Shown: in pieces, positions 1-9,374 of the stretch | Position numbering within the stretch: the first letter of the stretch is position 1 | How the letters are laid out: every line of letters begins with the position of its first letter | Position numbers and translations under genes: made by a program | Notes under the pieces: generated by a model | The model's database searches: none | What the model was told of the DNA's origin: nothing | What the model saw: only the letters and a program-made list of their open reading frames with translations | NCBI GenBank assembly: GCA_028023455.1 | Contig: JAQFVV010000206.1 | Coordinates: 1,087,861 to 1,151,860 of the forward strand | Origin: Epiperipatus broadwayi | Lineage: Eukaryota > Onychophora > Udeonychophora > Euonychophora > Peripatidae | Direction of reading: 5' to 3' | DNA: 64,000 nt

Positions 1-763
1 TTTTTTTATATAAATGGAAATATTTTGGCCTTATGTTTAGATGGTGATTGTTACTGTTATTGTATTTTTTTTAATGATGAAAGATAAATATAGTCATGAA
101 GCAGTTTAATTTCAATTTAAAAATTATATTGATGGTGTTAAATTATAGCGTAATAATTTTGTCCATATTTGGAAAATTTGTGTTGTAGAAAATCTATAAT
201 TTTGAGGGTTAGATTGGATATTTGATTGTTGGAGTTTGGTTGGTTCTGTTGCAAGTATTGATGTTGGATGGGGAATTTTTGTCATTGTCTTGAAGATGTG
301 ATGCATTCATGTCACTTGTGATTGATTGATCTCATTTACTGCTCCAACCCAAATTTTGATGTTTATTATTATTTATCATGAAGCAGTTAACAGTAGTCCT
401 GCCATGATTTTACCTTTAAGACTCCAGAGAGAGTAAGGTATAATTATTTTGATATATGTATAATATTTGCCTCTAAGACTTCCAAAGATGAGCAAGGAAA
501 TATTTTATAAATAATAGCCCCTAAGACTTGGATGTAAGCAGGGCAGTGCAATAGTGTTTTCAGAAAATTATTATGGGTTGTAGTAGCTTGGATAGAATGA
601 AATGTGATAATCATCTAAGTGTTCATGAAACATTGTATGCTTTAGGAGTAGTGATTGAATTCTTTTATCTATATCAAAGTTGTGAAGTGCTAATCAATCT
701 TTTGGCTGTCAGTATCTGTCAGATCTTTAGAGGAATAGATAAGTATATAACCTAAATATATAG
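1..763 (+). mobile_element. LTR/leader-like repeat, copy 1
   Basis: This stretch matches the reverse complement of about 44,400-43,500 along most of its length, so it is a dispersed repeat rather than unique DNA. Shared landmarks in order are a block ending in a GGTTGGATTGGATATTTGATTGTTGGAG-type segment (about 205-235), the CTGCTCCAACCC segment (about 340), three short tandem units with CCTCTAAGACT (413-545), and GGGTTGTAGTAGCTT (about 573). Its position just before a primer-binding-site-like sequence (about 766) and a gag-position open frame (1,556) suggests the 5' LTR or leader of an LTR retrotransposon. The left edge may lie outside the window. A 60-codon frame at 573-755 is conserved in the other copy, but nothing shows it is translated. 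Confidence 0.6.
413..545 (+). repeat. Tandem minirepeat in leader (3 units)
   Basis: Three units starting CC(T/C)(C/T)TAAGACT and ending in GCAAGG- or GCAGGG-like sequence lie at 413-436, 469-497 and 517-545, about 50 bp apart. The related leader at 43,731-43,919 has four such units on the minus strand, so unit number varies between copies. Confidence 0.7.
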
Positions 764-765
764 CA

Positions 766-800
766 CCAAATTTAAGGGCCTGGTTAATTGACTATTCTTG
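766..800 (+). promoter_or_regulatory. Degenerate primer-binding-site-like sequence
   Basis: The sequence GCACCAAATTTAAGGGCCTGG followed by TTAATTGACTATT resembles the units at 6,610-6,880, where TTTGG plus GCC..AA.GT.GGG.C is followed by TTAACTAATGATT. Retroelement primer-binding sites for tRNA-Lys have the form TGGCGCC..AACGTGGGG. Here the match is weak, but its place between the LTR-like repeat and the gag-position frame fits. This is an inference. Confidence 0.35.
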
Positions 801-1555
801 GTGACAAATAATCTATTACATTGATTATCAATTAGGGTTTGAAAACAAGCATATCAATGTTATATTTTCCATTATAAGTGACTTTTAAACATGAAGTTCA
901 ATTAGTGAATGTTTGTTGATAATAAATTGCATTAGTACAATTTTAGTAAAATAGTGTTTTGGGCACAAAAGCTAATAATTAGTGAAGTTGATTTTTTTTT
1001 GTATATAAAATGGTGTTAAGTTTTAAGGTCCAGAAAATTTATAGGCATCAATTTAAGCATTTTATATTTAACTACCATTATTTTGAATGAGAAAGTTGTC
1101 TCACTATATTATCAAATTAGTTATTTTTAAGGCATGCAAACATTTAGTTGTATTTTAAATATTTCAAGGTTATATTGAATTTGATATGAAATTTCCACAT
1201 TTCAATATGGTATAAGTGTAGAATATTTATTATCATTAAATATAAATAAATGTTATTTAGTGATATCAGTTGTTACTATATATATATATTAGAGAAATTT
1301 GTTGATGTTATGGTGATAGATGAGATTTTTTTTAAGCCAAGAAGTTCATGAGTTCAAACAACTGAAATTTAGATTGTCGGATAGCTACTATGAATAATAA
1401 AATTAAAAGGCTTGTATTTTGCTTAGTTGAGTAATTGCTTGTTGGGATAATGATTGGAGATGGTGAGCCCTTGATCTGTGGTAATTACTACATAGAAATA
1501 TATATATATCTTAGATTTTTTTTTATGAGAATATAATATTACAGTACTAGTAATA

Positions 1556-3040
1556 ATGGATAATAGTAACGAAATGCTAGTTAGTGGTAATTTTGATGTA
1601 AGGAATTTAATGAAGAAACCAATAACTTCTGAGCTAGTTGCTGATAATCATCAAAAGGAGAATGAAGTGATAGTTGATAAATACACAGATAGTGGGTGGG
1701 AATCTATACATCGTATATTTGAGGAGAGAATCCAAATAATTGATAAATATATCGATAAGTTCAATAGGTTGATGGAAGAAGGGAAATCTGTTGAAGTGAT
1801 TAGTACAGATTTGACAATGAATAAGGAACCCATTAATTTAATTAATAAAGATGTGATAGAAAATAAGCAAATTGTTGAAATAATAAGTAAAGAAAGTCCA
1901 CAAGTTATTAATGAAAATATTAACTTGTATAATAGTTTGACAGAAGAAAATAAAAATACTGTCAAGTTAGTTAATAAAGATGTGTATGATAATAAATCAT
2001 TTGTTAATTTGGTAGATGAGAGTGTTATGAGATTAGACACAAAAGTTGATGAAAAAATGGAAGAATGTAAAGAACCCATAGATGTGATTAGTGAAAATAT
2101 TAATGAAAATGAAGAGTGTGTTAAAATAGTTGATAAATCCTTAGAAATAAAATTAAATTCACAAAAGCAATCAGAAGAAGTAGAATTAAGTTGTGAAAGA
2201 TTAAAGGACACTGTTGACAATTTAGAAATTGGACAGTTAGGTTTTCATTGGTTAGACAATAGTAGTCTAGAGTTAAGAGAAATAAAAATGCATTATAATA
2301 AAATGAATGAAAGTGTTCAAACTTTAGAAGTTGAATTAAGTTCACCAGAAAAGATTAAAATTAGCTCTCAAAAATTACTAGAAAGAACAGAATGTGTTTA
2401 TCAAAGTCAATATAAAGAACAGTATCATGGTAATTTTGTGTGGTACAAAGAAAGCATATTTTTATATATATTAGAACATAAATATGTGAGTGGTAATTTG
2501 TACCATTGTTGCAATAGAAATGACTTATTTTACAAGTATGCCAGTAGGACAAAGTTGGTAAGATATATCTTATTGAAATTTGAGAGAAATAAAAAGGTAA
2601 AGAAATCTAAAGAGAATTTTCTTTATGAAAATTGTAATAGAAGGATGAAAGTAGGCAAAGCAAAAGTTAAACTTAAAGTTGTAGAAGGAATGATAAATAA
2701 TATTGATTTTCTTAGAGAGAATATTGACAAAGAAAGAGATGTAGGGAAAGCAAAGGTAAAATTTAAAAGATTGAGTAAAAAGATATTTGATCTGAATCTT
2801 GGTAGAAGGATGATTGATGAGGAAAAAGAAATTGGCAAAGCCAAAATTAAACTTAAAATAAGAAGTGAGGATGTGATTGATAAAGATTTTCCGCGAGAAA
2901 ATATAAATGAAACAGGAAATTTAAGTAAACCTAAAGTTAAGTTGAAAAGAATTAATATAGAACAGGATAATAGTAACAGTGTAAAACAAAATGATTTTCA
3001 AAAATTCTTTAATTGTAGAAGTTGTATCACATCAATCTGA
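1556..3040 (+). CDS. Gag-position open frame with internal repeats (unrecognised protein)
   Basis: A 494-codon ATG-to-stop frame, by far the longest in this part of the window. I do not recognise a domain. It is rich in K, E, N, I and V and predicted largely helical. The C-terminal part (about residues 363-475) holds a 30-residue repeat whose signature (V/I)GKAK(V/I)K(L/F)K recurs three times at exact 30-residue spacing, with a fourth degenerate copy (LSKPKVKLK). The middle has looser repeats of the NKDV..NK..V type. After the stop, a shifted frame stays coding-like to about 3,460, so the original protein was longer and has a frameshift near 3,005-3,025 plus two later stops. It follows an LTR-like repeat and a primer-binding-site-like sequence, so a Gag-like product of an LTR element is the best guess. 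A 20-nt identical piece (1,674-1,693) recurs at 6,922-6,941. Confidence 0.5.
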   Translation: MDNSNEMLVSGNFDVRNLMKKPITSELVADNHQKENEVIVDKYTDSGWESIHRIFEERIQIIDKYIDKFNRLMEEGKSVEVISTDLTMNKEPINLINKDVIENKQIVEIISKESPQVINENINLYNSLTEENKNTVKLVNKDVYDNKSFVNLVDESVMRLDTKVDEKMEECKEPIDVISENINENEECVKIVDKSLEIKLNSQKQSEEVELSCERLKDTVDNLEIGQLGFHWLDNSSLELREIKMHYNKMNESVQTLEVELSSPEKIKISSQKLLERTECVYQSQYKEQYHGNFVWYKESIFLYILEHKYVSGNLYHCCNRNDLFYKYASRTKLVRYILLKFERNKKVKKSKENFLYENCNRRMKVGKAKVKLKVVEGMINNIDFLRENIDKERDVGKAKVKFKRLSKKIFDLNLGRRMIDEEKEIGKAKIKLKIRSEDVIDKDFPRENINETGNLSKPKVKLKRINIEQDNSNSVKQNDFQKFFNCRSCITSI

Positions 3041-3460
3041 TTTGCAATTTTTAAAGGATTATTTAGAAAATTTGAATGAATACCATTCAATATTACTCAA
3101 AGTATTGTTTTCAATTGAACGTAGAACAAGTGAAGTAAAATAAAGACTTACTCAAGTCGATGATGTTTATCAAGATAGTCAAAGGAAAAGTAATAGATTA
3201 TCTGATAAAATAGCAACTGTTATTGATAAAGTTAAGAATTATGTTAGCGCTTATGATCAAGTTACTATTTATGTAAAGGATATAGATGCAGAATCTAAGG
3301 AGTTCATAGCAAAATCTTTAGATACTTATCTCTAAATTATTCAAAAGCAATTGAATTATACCAAAATGTTATATGAAAATCTTGTAAATCAAAGCAAACT
3401 TCTTCACAAAGTTCAACATACTGGAAATTCTTTTCAAGAAGAATTAAAAAGGCACTTTTG
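3041..3460 (+). pseudogene. Frameshifted C-terminal continuation of the gag-position frame
   Basis: In the frame shifted relative to the upstream open frame, codons such as LQFLKDYLENLNEYHS run on with only two in-frame stops (near 3,140 and 3,333). The charged, helical composition is the same as upstream. I read this as the broken 3' part of the same coding region. It ends near a run of T (3,457-3,476). Confidence 0.5.
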
Positions 3461-6400
3461 ATTTTTTTTTTTTTTTTAAAGAAAATTTGGACAAATATCT
3501 AGATGATCTGAAAGATAGATATAAATAAATGAATATGGTTATTAATAAGAAAAATAATATTCTTTAACGCTTAAAATGCATGACTCATCTAAAAACGAGA
3601 AGATTTGACGTCACTCTAAATCGGCTACTTTTTATCGCACGTATACAAATGATATGTCATTCGAAAGAAAATCAAAAGTTCTGTAAGATGGTGCCCTCTT
3701 CAGAGTTATTTTACAAGTAAAAAATCAATAAAAATGACCATATATGTCAAACAAAACCAAAGCACTGCCTCCTCACCAACTTTTCTTGAATCTTATTGGC
3801 TGTCCCACTTCTGTCAGAAAGGGAAATGGCTGCCAAAAAGTAAAAAGTTACGTTCGTTTTGATTTTTATTACGAAAATGATAAACGAATGTTTACAACAT
3901 TTTAAACAATATTTGAATTGAATTACAAATTATTATTGATAAAATAATACTCAAAATCAAATTATTTTAGAAAAATAGTTAAGATATTACCAAGAATTAT
4001 TTATTTATTGCTACATATTGATCGTAACGTTAAAGTGAAAAAAAAAAGATTGCGTTAGCAATCTTTTTTGGTTGGTTGAATAGCGGTTACTTTTATTTCA
4101 CTGCAATTGAATATTTTTTAAATTATAAATCAAATTTTATTTTTGAAAAGACTTTCGTTTGCTTTCGTAATCTGAGAATTCAGTAATATACTTTTTACAA
4201 ACGAAACTAACGTATTTATATTATTAAAAGTGATCTATTTTAACAATAGATTTTGTTAAAGTTGTGAGTTGGCCAATTACAAGTTTTGATTTTTAACTCA
4301 TTCGGCCAATTAAATAATAATCGTTGAAAGGGTTAAACCATGTTAGTCCTTAGAAAGATTACAAATTTGAGAAGTTTTTCGATATCTCATAATTAATTAG
4401 TTATTTGCAAAGACTTTTTTTTCGGTGGATTAGGGGGTATTGTAAATATTGATAAGTCTATCTATATTTTAAAAATTATCATTTGTTATATAATTAAAAA
4501 AAACCTCTTTGAGTTGATGTTTATATATGAAGTATTATTATTGTTTATGGTTATTAGGTATAGTTATTGTTTGAAGTTATTATTTTATTTATATGTTGAT
4601 GGTACATCGTTATGAATATTTAATTATTATAAATAAATGAAGACATATAAATTGTTGATTATATAAAAAAATTATTTTATTTGCAGTGATTATTAAAAAA
4701 AAATGCAATATTATTATTTATGTATATATATATTTTTAAAGCTGTCAAATAAATTTTCAATTTAATATTTTTTATATATATGCTTGATATTTTATTTATT
4801 TTTTAGTGTTAATTGTTTAAAATAAAACATGTGTAACAATGGTTTTAAAAACAGCATTTGCTAGCATGTGGAACAACAGCAACAACAAAAAAAGAAGCCA
4901 TTATTATTAGGATAGTGATTAAAAAAACAAAAGGATAAAAATTTGTTGTACTTTGTTTCTTTGAAATTACCATTCTTCAGAATATTGGAATAAGATAGAT
5001 TTCTATGGTAAATACATAAATCATGACAGGCTAATAGAGATATATCGCAGCCAAGAGGCTGCACCATTGTCTTTCATTTATTCCAAGGCAGTTTAAAAAG
5101 AAAAACTAAGAAAATTTCAACACATGAATTTCATCGTGTTTGAAGCCGAAATTTGACATAGCTATCTGGAATCTATAATGGTCAATCTAATAATAATCTG
5201 GAGGTAACTAGAATTAATATATTGGATTCAACATTTCAATTTATTTATTTATTTTTCAAGGAAAGAAATTTTAGAAGGATAAAAATATACATACATCCAA
5301 GAATTGACAATTTTCTCTAACGTGATAGTTTTTTCACTTTAACTAGAATGCATTCTAATATTAAACAGATAAAGAAATAAAACAATGGAATAAGTTGACT
5401 TTTGAAGGAAAACTAAGCAGGTGAACTTTGAAAGGTAGTCAATAATTTTATATTTATAAATGATATATAAATATATTTTTGAGATCGATATTCTTTTTTT
5501 TTTACTTTTATTTTTCATTGTAAAATATAACGTTTTTATAAATATTCAATTCAAGCGTCTCATTTTCTAACAGCAATAAACGTTTAACAGGTGTCAAAAT
5601 TAACACTTAAGTAATTTAAAATCTTAAAGTATGGCTTATAAGTTTGGGTTGCATATGAGTTGTTATGTATATTTTAATAAGTAAATTTATATTCGCAAAT
5701 TGTTATTATAAAAACTTTTTATTATTAATTTATGTATTTCCATTTTTTTTAACTTTATATAATAATTCTTATGCAGACCAAAACAATAATTTATATATAT
5801 TTGCTGTATATAATATTTTTATTTTTTTTTATTTTGAATATCTGAAAAATATAAATATGGATTTGTGTTTATATTAATGCATACTTGTTAAGCACAAATA
5901 TGTCTTTATCTATTTAATATATATACTTATTGCAAGTATATATGTATATATTTTTTTTGTATTTGGGTTTGTATTTAAAACATTGATACTACCTAAAATT
6001 AAATCATAATATAGAAATAAAGGATGTACTATTTGTTTTATAGATAATGCCTTTGTAATTTATTAGAAAGCTTATTAATATTTTATTCTTATTTTTTTTA
6101 ATGCCAGAGTCATTATGAAATTAATTGAATTCACAATTTAATAGAGGATAACTTCATATTTCACTTATTGTTTAGTCTTTAGGCCACTTACACATATTAT
6201 TATTCATTGATATGTTTAGATATACATAAATTTACATAATAGATGTGTATATTGGATTTAATAGAATTCCCTTTGTTTCTGATATATATATATATATATT
6301 TGATTAGTTAGTTATATCAACCTTGAAAATAAATTATAATGATAGATCTCATTGCTCTGTATGATTTTAGATTTATTTCATGTATAGCTAGTTGGAAGGG

Positions 6401-6509
6401 CATATAAACAATTTATTTAAATATAACTGGGATAATTTTGTCTTTCTTCATTTAAATTATACAATTTATTATATTAGGTTTTCTCAACAATTGGATTCAT
6501 TTAGATTAT
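3461..6509. other. A+T-rich spacer without recognised gene
   Basis: No supported coding region. Points of note are a perfect CRE-type octamer TGACGTCA (3,606-3,613), a reverse CCAAT box within TTATTGGCTGTCCC (about 3,793), a perfect 12-bp hairpin at 4,042-4,069 (GATTGC/GCAATC plus A/T pairs, GTTA loop), and AAAGGGTTAA at 4,327-4,336. The segment 3,590-3,860 is less A+T-rich than its surroundings. Short open frames here are explained by base composition. Confidence 0.5.
4042..4069. other. Perfect hairpin
   Basis: Six A, GATTGC, loop GTTA, GCAATC, six T: a 12-bp stem without mismatch. In an animal genome it is not a bacterial-type terminator, and it lacks the histone stem-loop sequence. Its function is unknown. 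Confidence 0.6.
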
Positions 6510-6965
6510 ATATATTCCATTACATTTATCGTCCAATGTTTGAAACATTATTTTCTTCTCATATATTGATGTTCCATTACATTTGAGGTATAATATGTTT
6601 ATATGATATATTGTCCATTACATTTGGCACCATAAACTGTTGGTCCCAGTTAACTGATGATTGGTATAATGGAGTAAAAGTATGTTCCATTACATTTGGA
6701 CGCCACAACGTGGTCAGCATAATATGTTCGTTTAATTATTCATTACATTTGGTGTATCAAAGTTAGGGGCTTGGTTAACTAATGATTATTGTTGCAAAAG
6801 TTCATATGTTTATTTTCATTTGAGATCATATAAAGATACATTCCATTATATTTGGCTTTCCCAATGTTTGGGGCCTTCTTACTTCAATTTAAATGGAATG
6901 CAGCAAGTACATTCCAAATAATTGATAAATACACAGATAGTATGTGTGAAAATATTTCCATTACA
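6510..6965 (+). repeat. Tandem array of LTR-end/primer-binding-site-like units
   Basis: The motif TTCCATTACATTTGG, or a close variant, recurs at about 6,514, 6,572, 6,613, 6,685, 6,740 and 6,841, with a last TTCCATTACA at 6,957. It is followed in several units by sequence like a tRNA-Lys primer-binding site (best at 6,696: TTGGACGCCACAACGTGG). Two units then continue into TTAACT(G/A)ATGATT. LTRs commonly end in CA just before the primer-binding site, so each unit looks like an LTR 3' end joined to its primer-binding site. Sequence identical to the start of the 1,556 frame follows at 6,922-6,941, which places this array in a relative of that element. Confidence 0.55.
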
Positions 6966-8529
6966 ATATCTATATATATCTTCAAACTGTTTTTTTTTGC
7001 TTTCTGTCTTTAGTAGTCCAGTTACAAATACAGATGTCTATTAATGTTAATTATGTGTTAGTAATAGTGTGCCTGAACCTATCTTTGCTCAAGAGTGTGC
7101 CACTAGTGATTGTATTAAAGAGCATTTGAAGAATAAAATGGCTGTGGTTTAAGTAAATATATAATGTGATGACTTTATTGCTTAAGAGTTCGTAAGAAGT
7201 TCACCCATTAGAAGTGCTGAAATGGAAATCAATTCAAGGACTATACACTCCAAATTCTGATGCTGTTACCACTGCATTACTATATGAAATTTAATGATTT
7301 AAGGTGTATCTTATTATAATAAAATACCACAACATCATTTTATTAATGAAAAATTTGGTTACATAACATATTTGATGAATAGATTCTATATTGAATTGAT
7401 TTATTATTAATAATGTAATATCTATATTTCAACTAGATTAATATATTATAATAATAAACTTTATTTGATTTCTTAATTGCTTACTTATACACAAGTGATT
7501 CACTTGTACTTTTAAAACTCTTGCCGATGGATAAGTGTGCAGAGATTTATTTATATATTAATGAACAGCACATGTTGAAAATGTTAATTTTCTTATGTAT
7601 CATTACATATATAGTTGTGAACTATGTGTTTAATTATCTAATTTTAGCGTTTTGGCAACCATTTTGTATTTACATAAACTACTCTTCACAATTAACTTTA
7701 TGAAAAGAAATTGTCAACGCCAATACTTCTAAGATTAATTTATATTTATTATTTTATGTTTTCTTTATTCATATATTGACTCATATAAAAAGTGTGATAA
7801 TAAAACAAACATACAAACACAATATTTAAAATAAAACAAATTAAATTTATTAATGAAATAAAACTCTTTTTAATATAACCCAAATGATTAATTTATATTT
7901 AATTTGCAATGGCAATAAATATTAAGTATGGCATATGACCTATGCTAGCATTACAGCGTCTTCGTTTTCTGAAAAAATGCAGCAGATCAGAAGGATACAA
8001 AGGTGAAAAAGAAAAAAAACATTTTTTATTATTAAAAATTTTTATATTTAAGAGATATTTACTTTAAAAAATTAATTTAAAATGGTTTTGATGAATCATA
8101 AAAAAAAAGGTTCGGAAAAATGAATGTCATTTTTATAAATAATCCAAGAAACTTAAAAACTAATTCCGATCACAATTGTTATAATGGGGGAAAAAACCAT
8201 TTGATACGAAAATAAAAACTGATTAATATATCTAAAAAGAAAAATTTTTAATTATTTTTCAAACAGTTTTATATACTATGAATAATTTTTTTTCTAAAAA
8301 TGCGACATAAATATTGCATTAATGGTTCACTGGCATAACATAGATGGTTTACTGCAGTGGTCAGACATTAGAGTTCAAAAGTCGACGCGCAACTCCGCTT
8401 TATTACTTCCGGCAAATGAATTCCAGAACAATAAGCATTGAAAATCTTAAATTTAAATCCCTCTATTTACTATAGTAAACATTCAGTATACTGTAAAAAT
8501 AGGTTAATTACATATTTTCTTGGAAATAT
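6966..8529. other. A+T-rich spacer
   Basis: No supported gene. A faint coding-like trace downstream of the array (about 7,070-7,150) may be more of the same decayed element. A somewhat GC-richer patch at about 8,330-8,420 is unexplained. Confidence 0.4.
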
Positions 8530-8890
8530 GTTACATCATAGCAGCCCATCCCTTTAAAATGGATGTGTTATGGTCCCATAATACAAGGGGTTAGATTGAC
8601 CAAATGTCTACATGGGTATGATTACAATATCAAATGCACCAAGAACTTTGATCATTCCATCATTGGTTTTCAAAGAAATGAATGGTTTAATTGTTGGAAG
8701 GGTGAGAAGATTGAAACAGAAAATTCTATCTTAATATAAGCCAGCACTGGTTACATATATGTGTGGGAGATTATGATCTGGCCCAACTGATGAGTGGTAG
8801 TTCTGCATGAAATGTACATATCTTTTTCACATATGGGTGATCATATGTACCTGATGTTTGAGATGGAGTGGAGGATGAATATAGACTGAA
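8530..8890 (+). mobile_element. S1 short repeat, copy 1 (hammerhead-bearing)
   Basis: This copy shares with the minus-strand copies at 19,335-19,750 and 31,445-31,750 the order: TCATCATTGGTTTTCAA, TCTATCTTAATATAA, an ATATATGTGTG tract, CCAACTGATGA and GCATGAAAT. The size (300-400 bp) and dispersion suggest a non-autonomous retroelement. No open reading frame is present. The hammerhead-like fold is annotated separately. Confidence 0.65.
8772..8845 (+). ncRNA. Type I hammerhead-ribozyme-like fold, S1 copy 1
   Basis: In order: TATGATC (8,772-8,778), bulge TGG, CCCAA (8,782-8,786), core CTGATGA (8,787-8,793), stem II hairpin (8,794-8,808, partly decayed), GAAA (8,809-8,812), AT, an enlarged loop, AT, cleavable A (8,833), then TGGG and GATCATA (8,839-8,845). 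TATGATC pairs with GATCATA over 7 bp and CCCA pairs with TGGG, giving stem I with a small internal bulge as in natural type I hammerheads. The stem III loop is 17 nt instead of 3-4. Activity of this copy is uncertain. Confidence 0.6.
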
Positions 8891-9374
8891 AATCTTAAAT
8901 CCTTTTATTTAATTAGATTATTTGTCTTATTTATAGTTTCAGTTATTTAATAAACAAAATGTATAATATTTATATTAAGTTTAAGTAAATTGTGCTTGTA
9001 TTAAATTTCCTTTATGTATATATATTATTAATTAACCACCCAATCTAACTTGGTTACCCATCTAAATATTTATCAATATATAGATATTTTATTATTTTTA
9101 GTTGAAGTTTAAAGATTCTAGATTAATTTGGGATAATTATATAAATTTTAATGCATTGACTACAAAACAAAAATTTCATTATATTATAATTACTTCCCTA
9201 CTAGATGGAGATGTCATTCATGCAAAGGCTGTTGAACCTATAATTTACCTTTATCTATGAAGAGAGTAAAAGTAGGCAAAAAATGTGATTATTGTATAAG
9301 ATTATGAATCAAGTCTGAATGGAGAGAATTTGTCATATTAATAAAAAATATATATATTTATTCACATCATAAAA
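8891..9374. other. A+T-rich spacer
   Basis: Nothing recognised. Confidence 0.4.

Noticed and set aside
1651-2220. 189-codon open frame on the minus strand
   Set aside because: Lies entirely opposite the 1,556-3,040 plus-strand frame; its S/T/L/F-rich composition is what antisense of a K/E/N-rich gene gives.
4042-4069. Rho-independent terminator
   Set aside because: The shape fits, but the genome is animal; there is no bacterial gene upstream.
4861-5067. 68-codon minus-strand frame ending in a Cys run
   Set aside because: The Cys run is the antisense of AACAACAGCAACAAC; no metal-binding pattern and no homology recognised.
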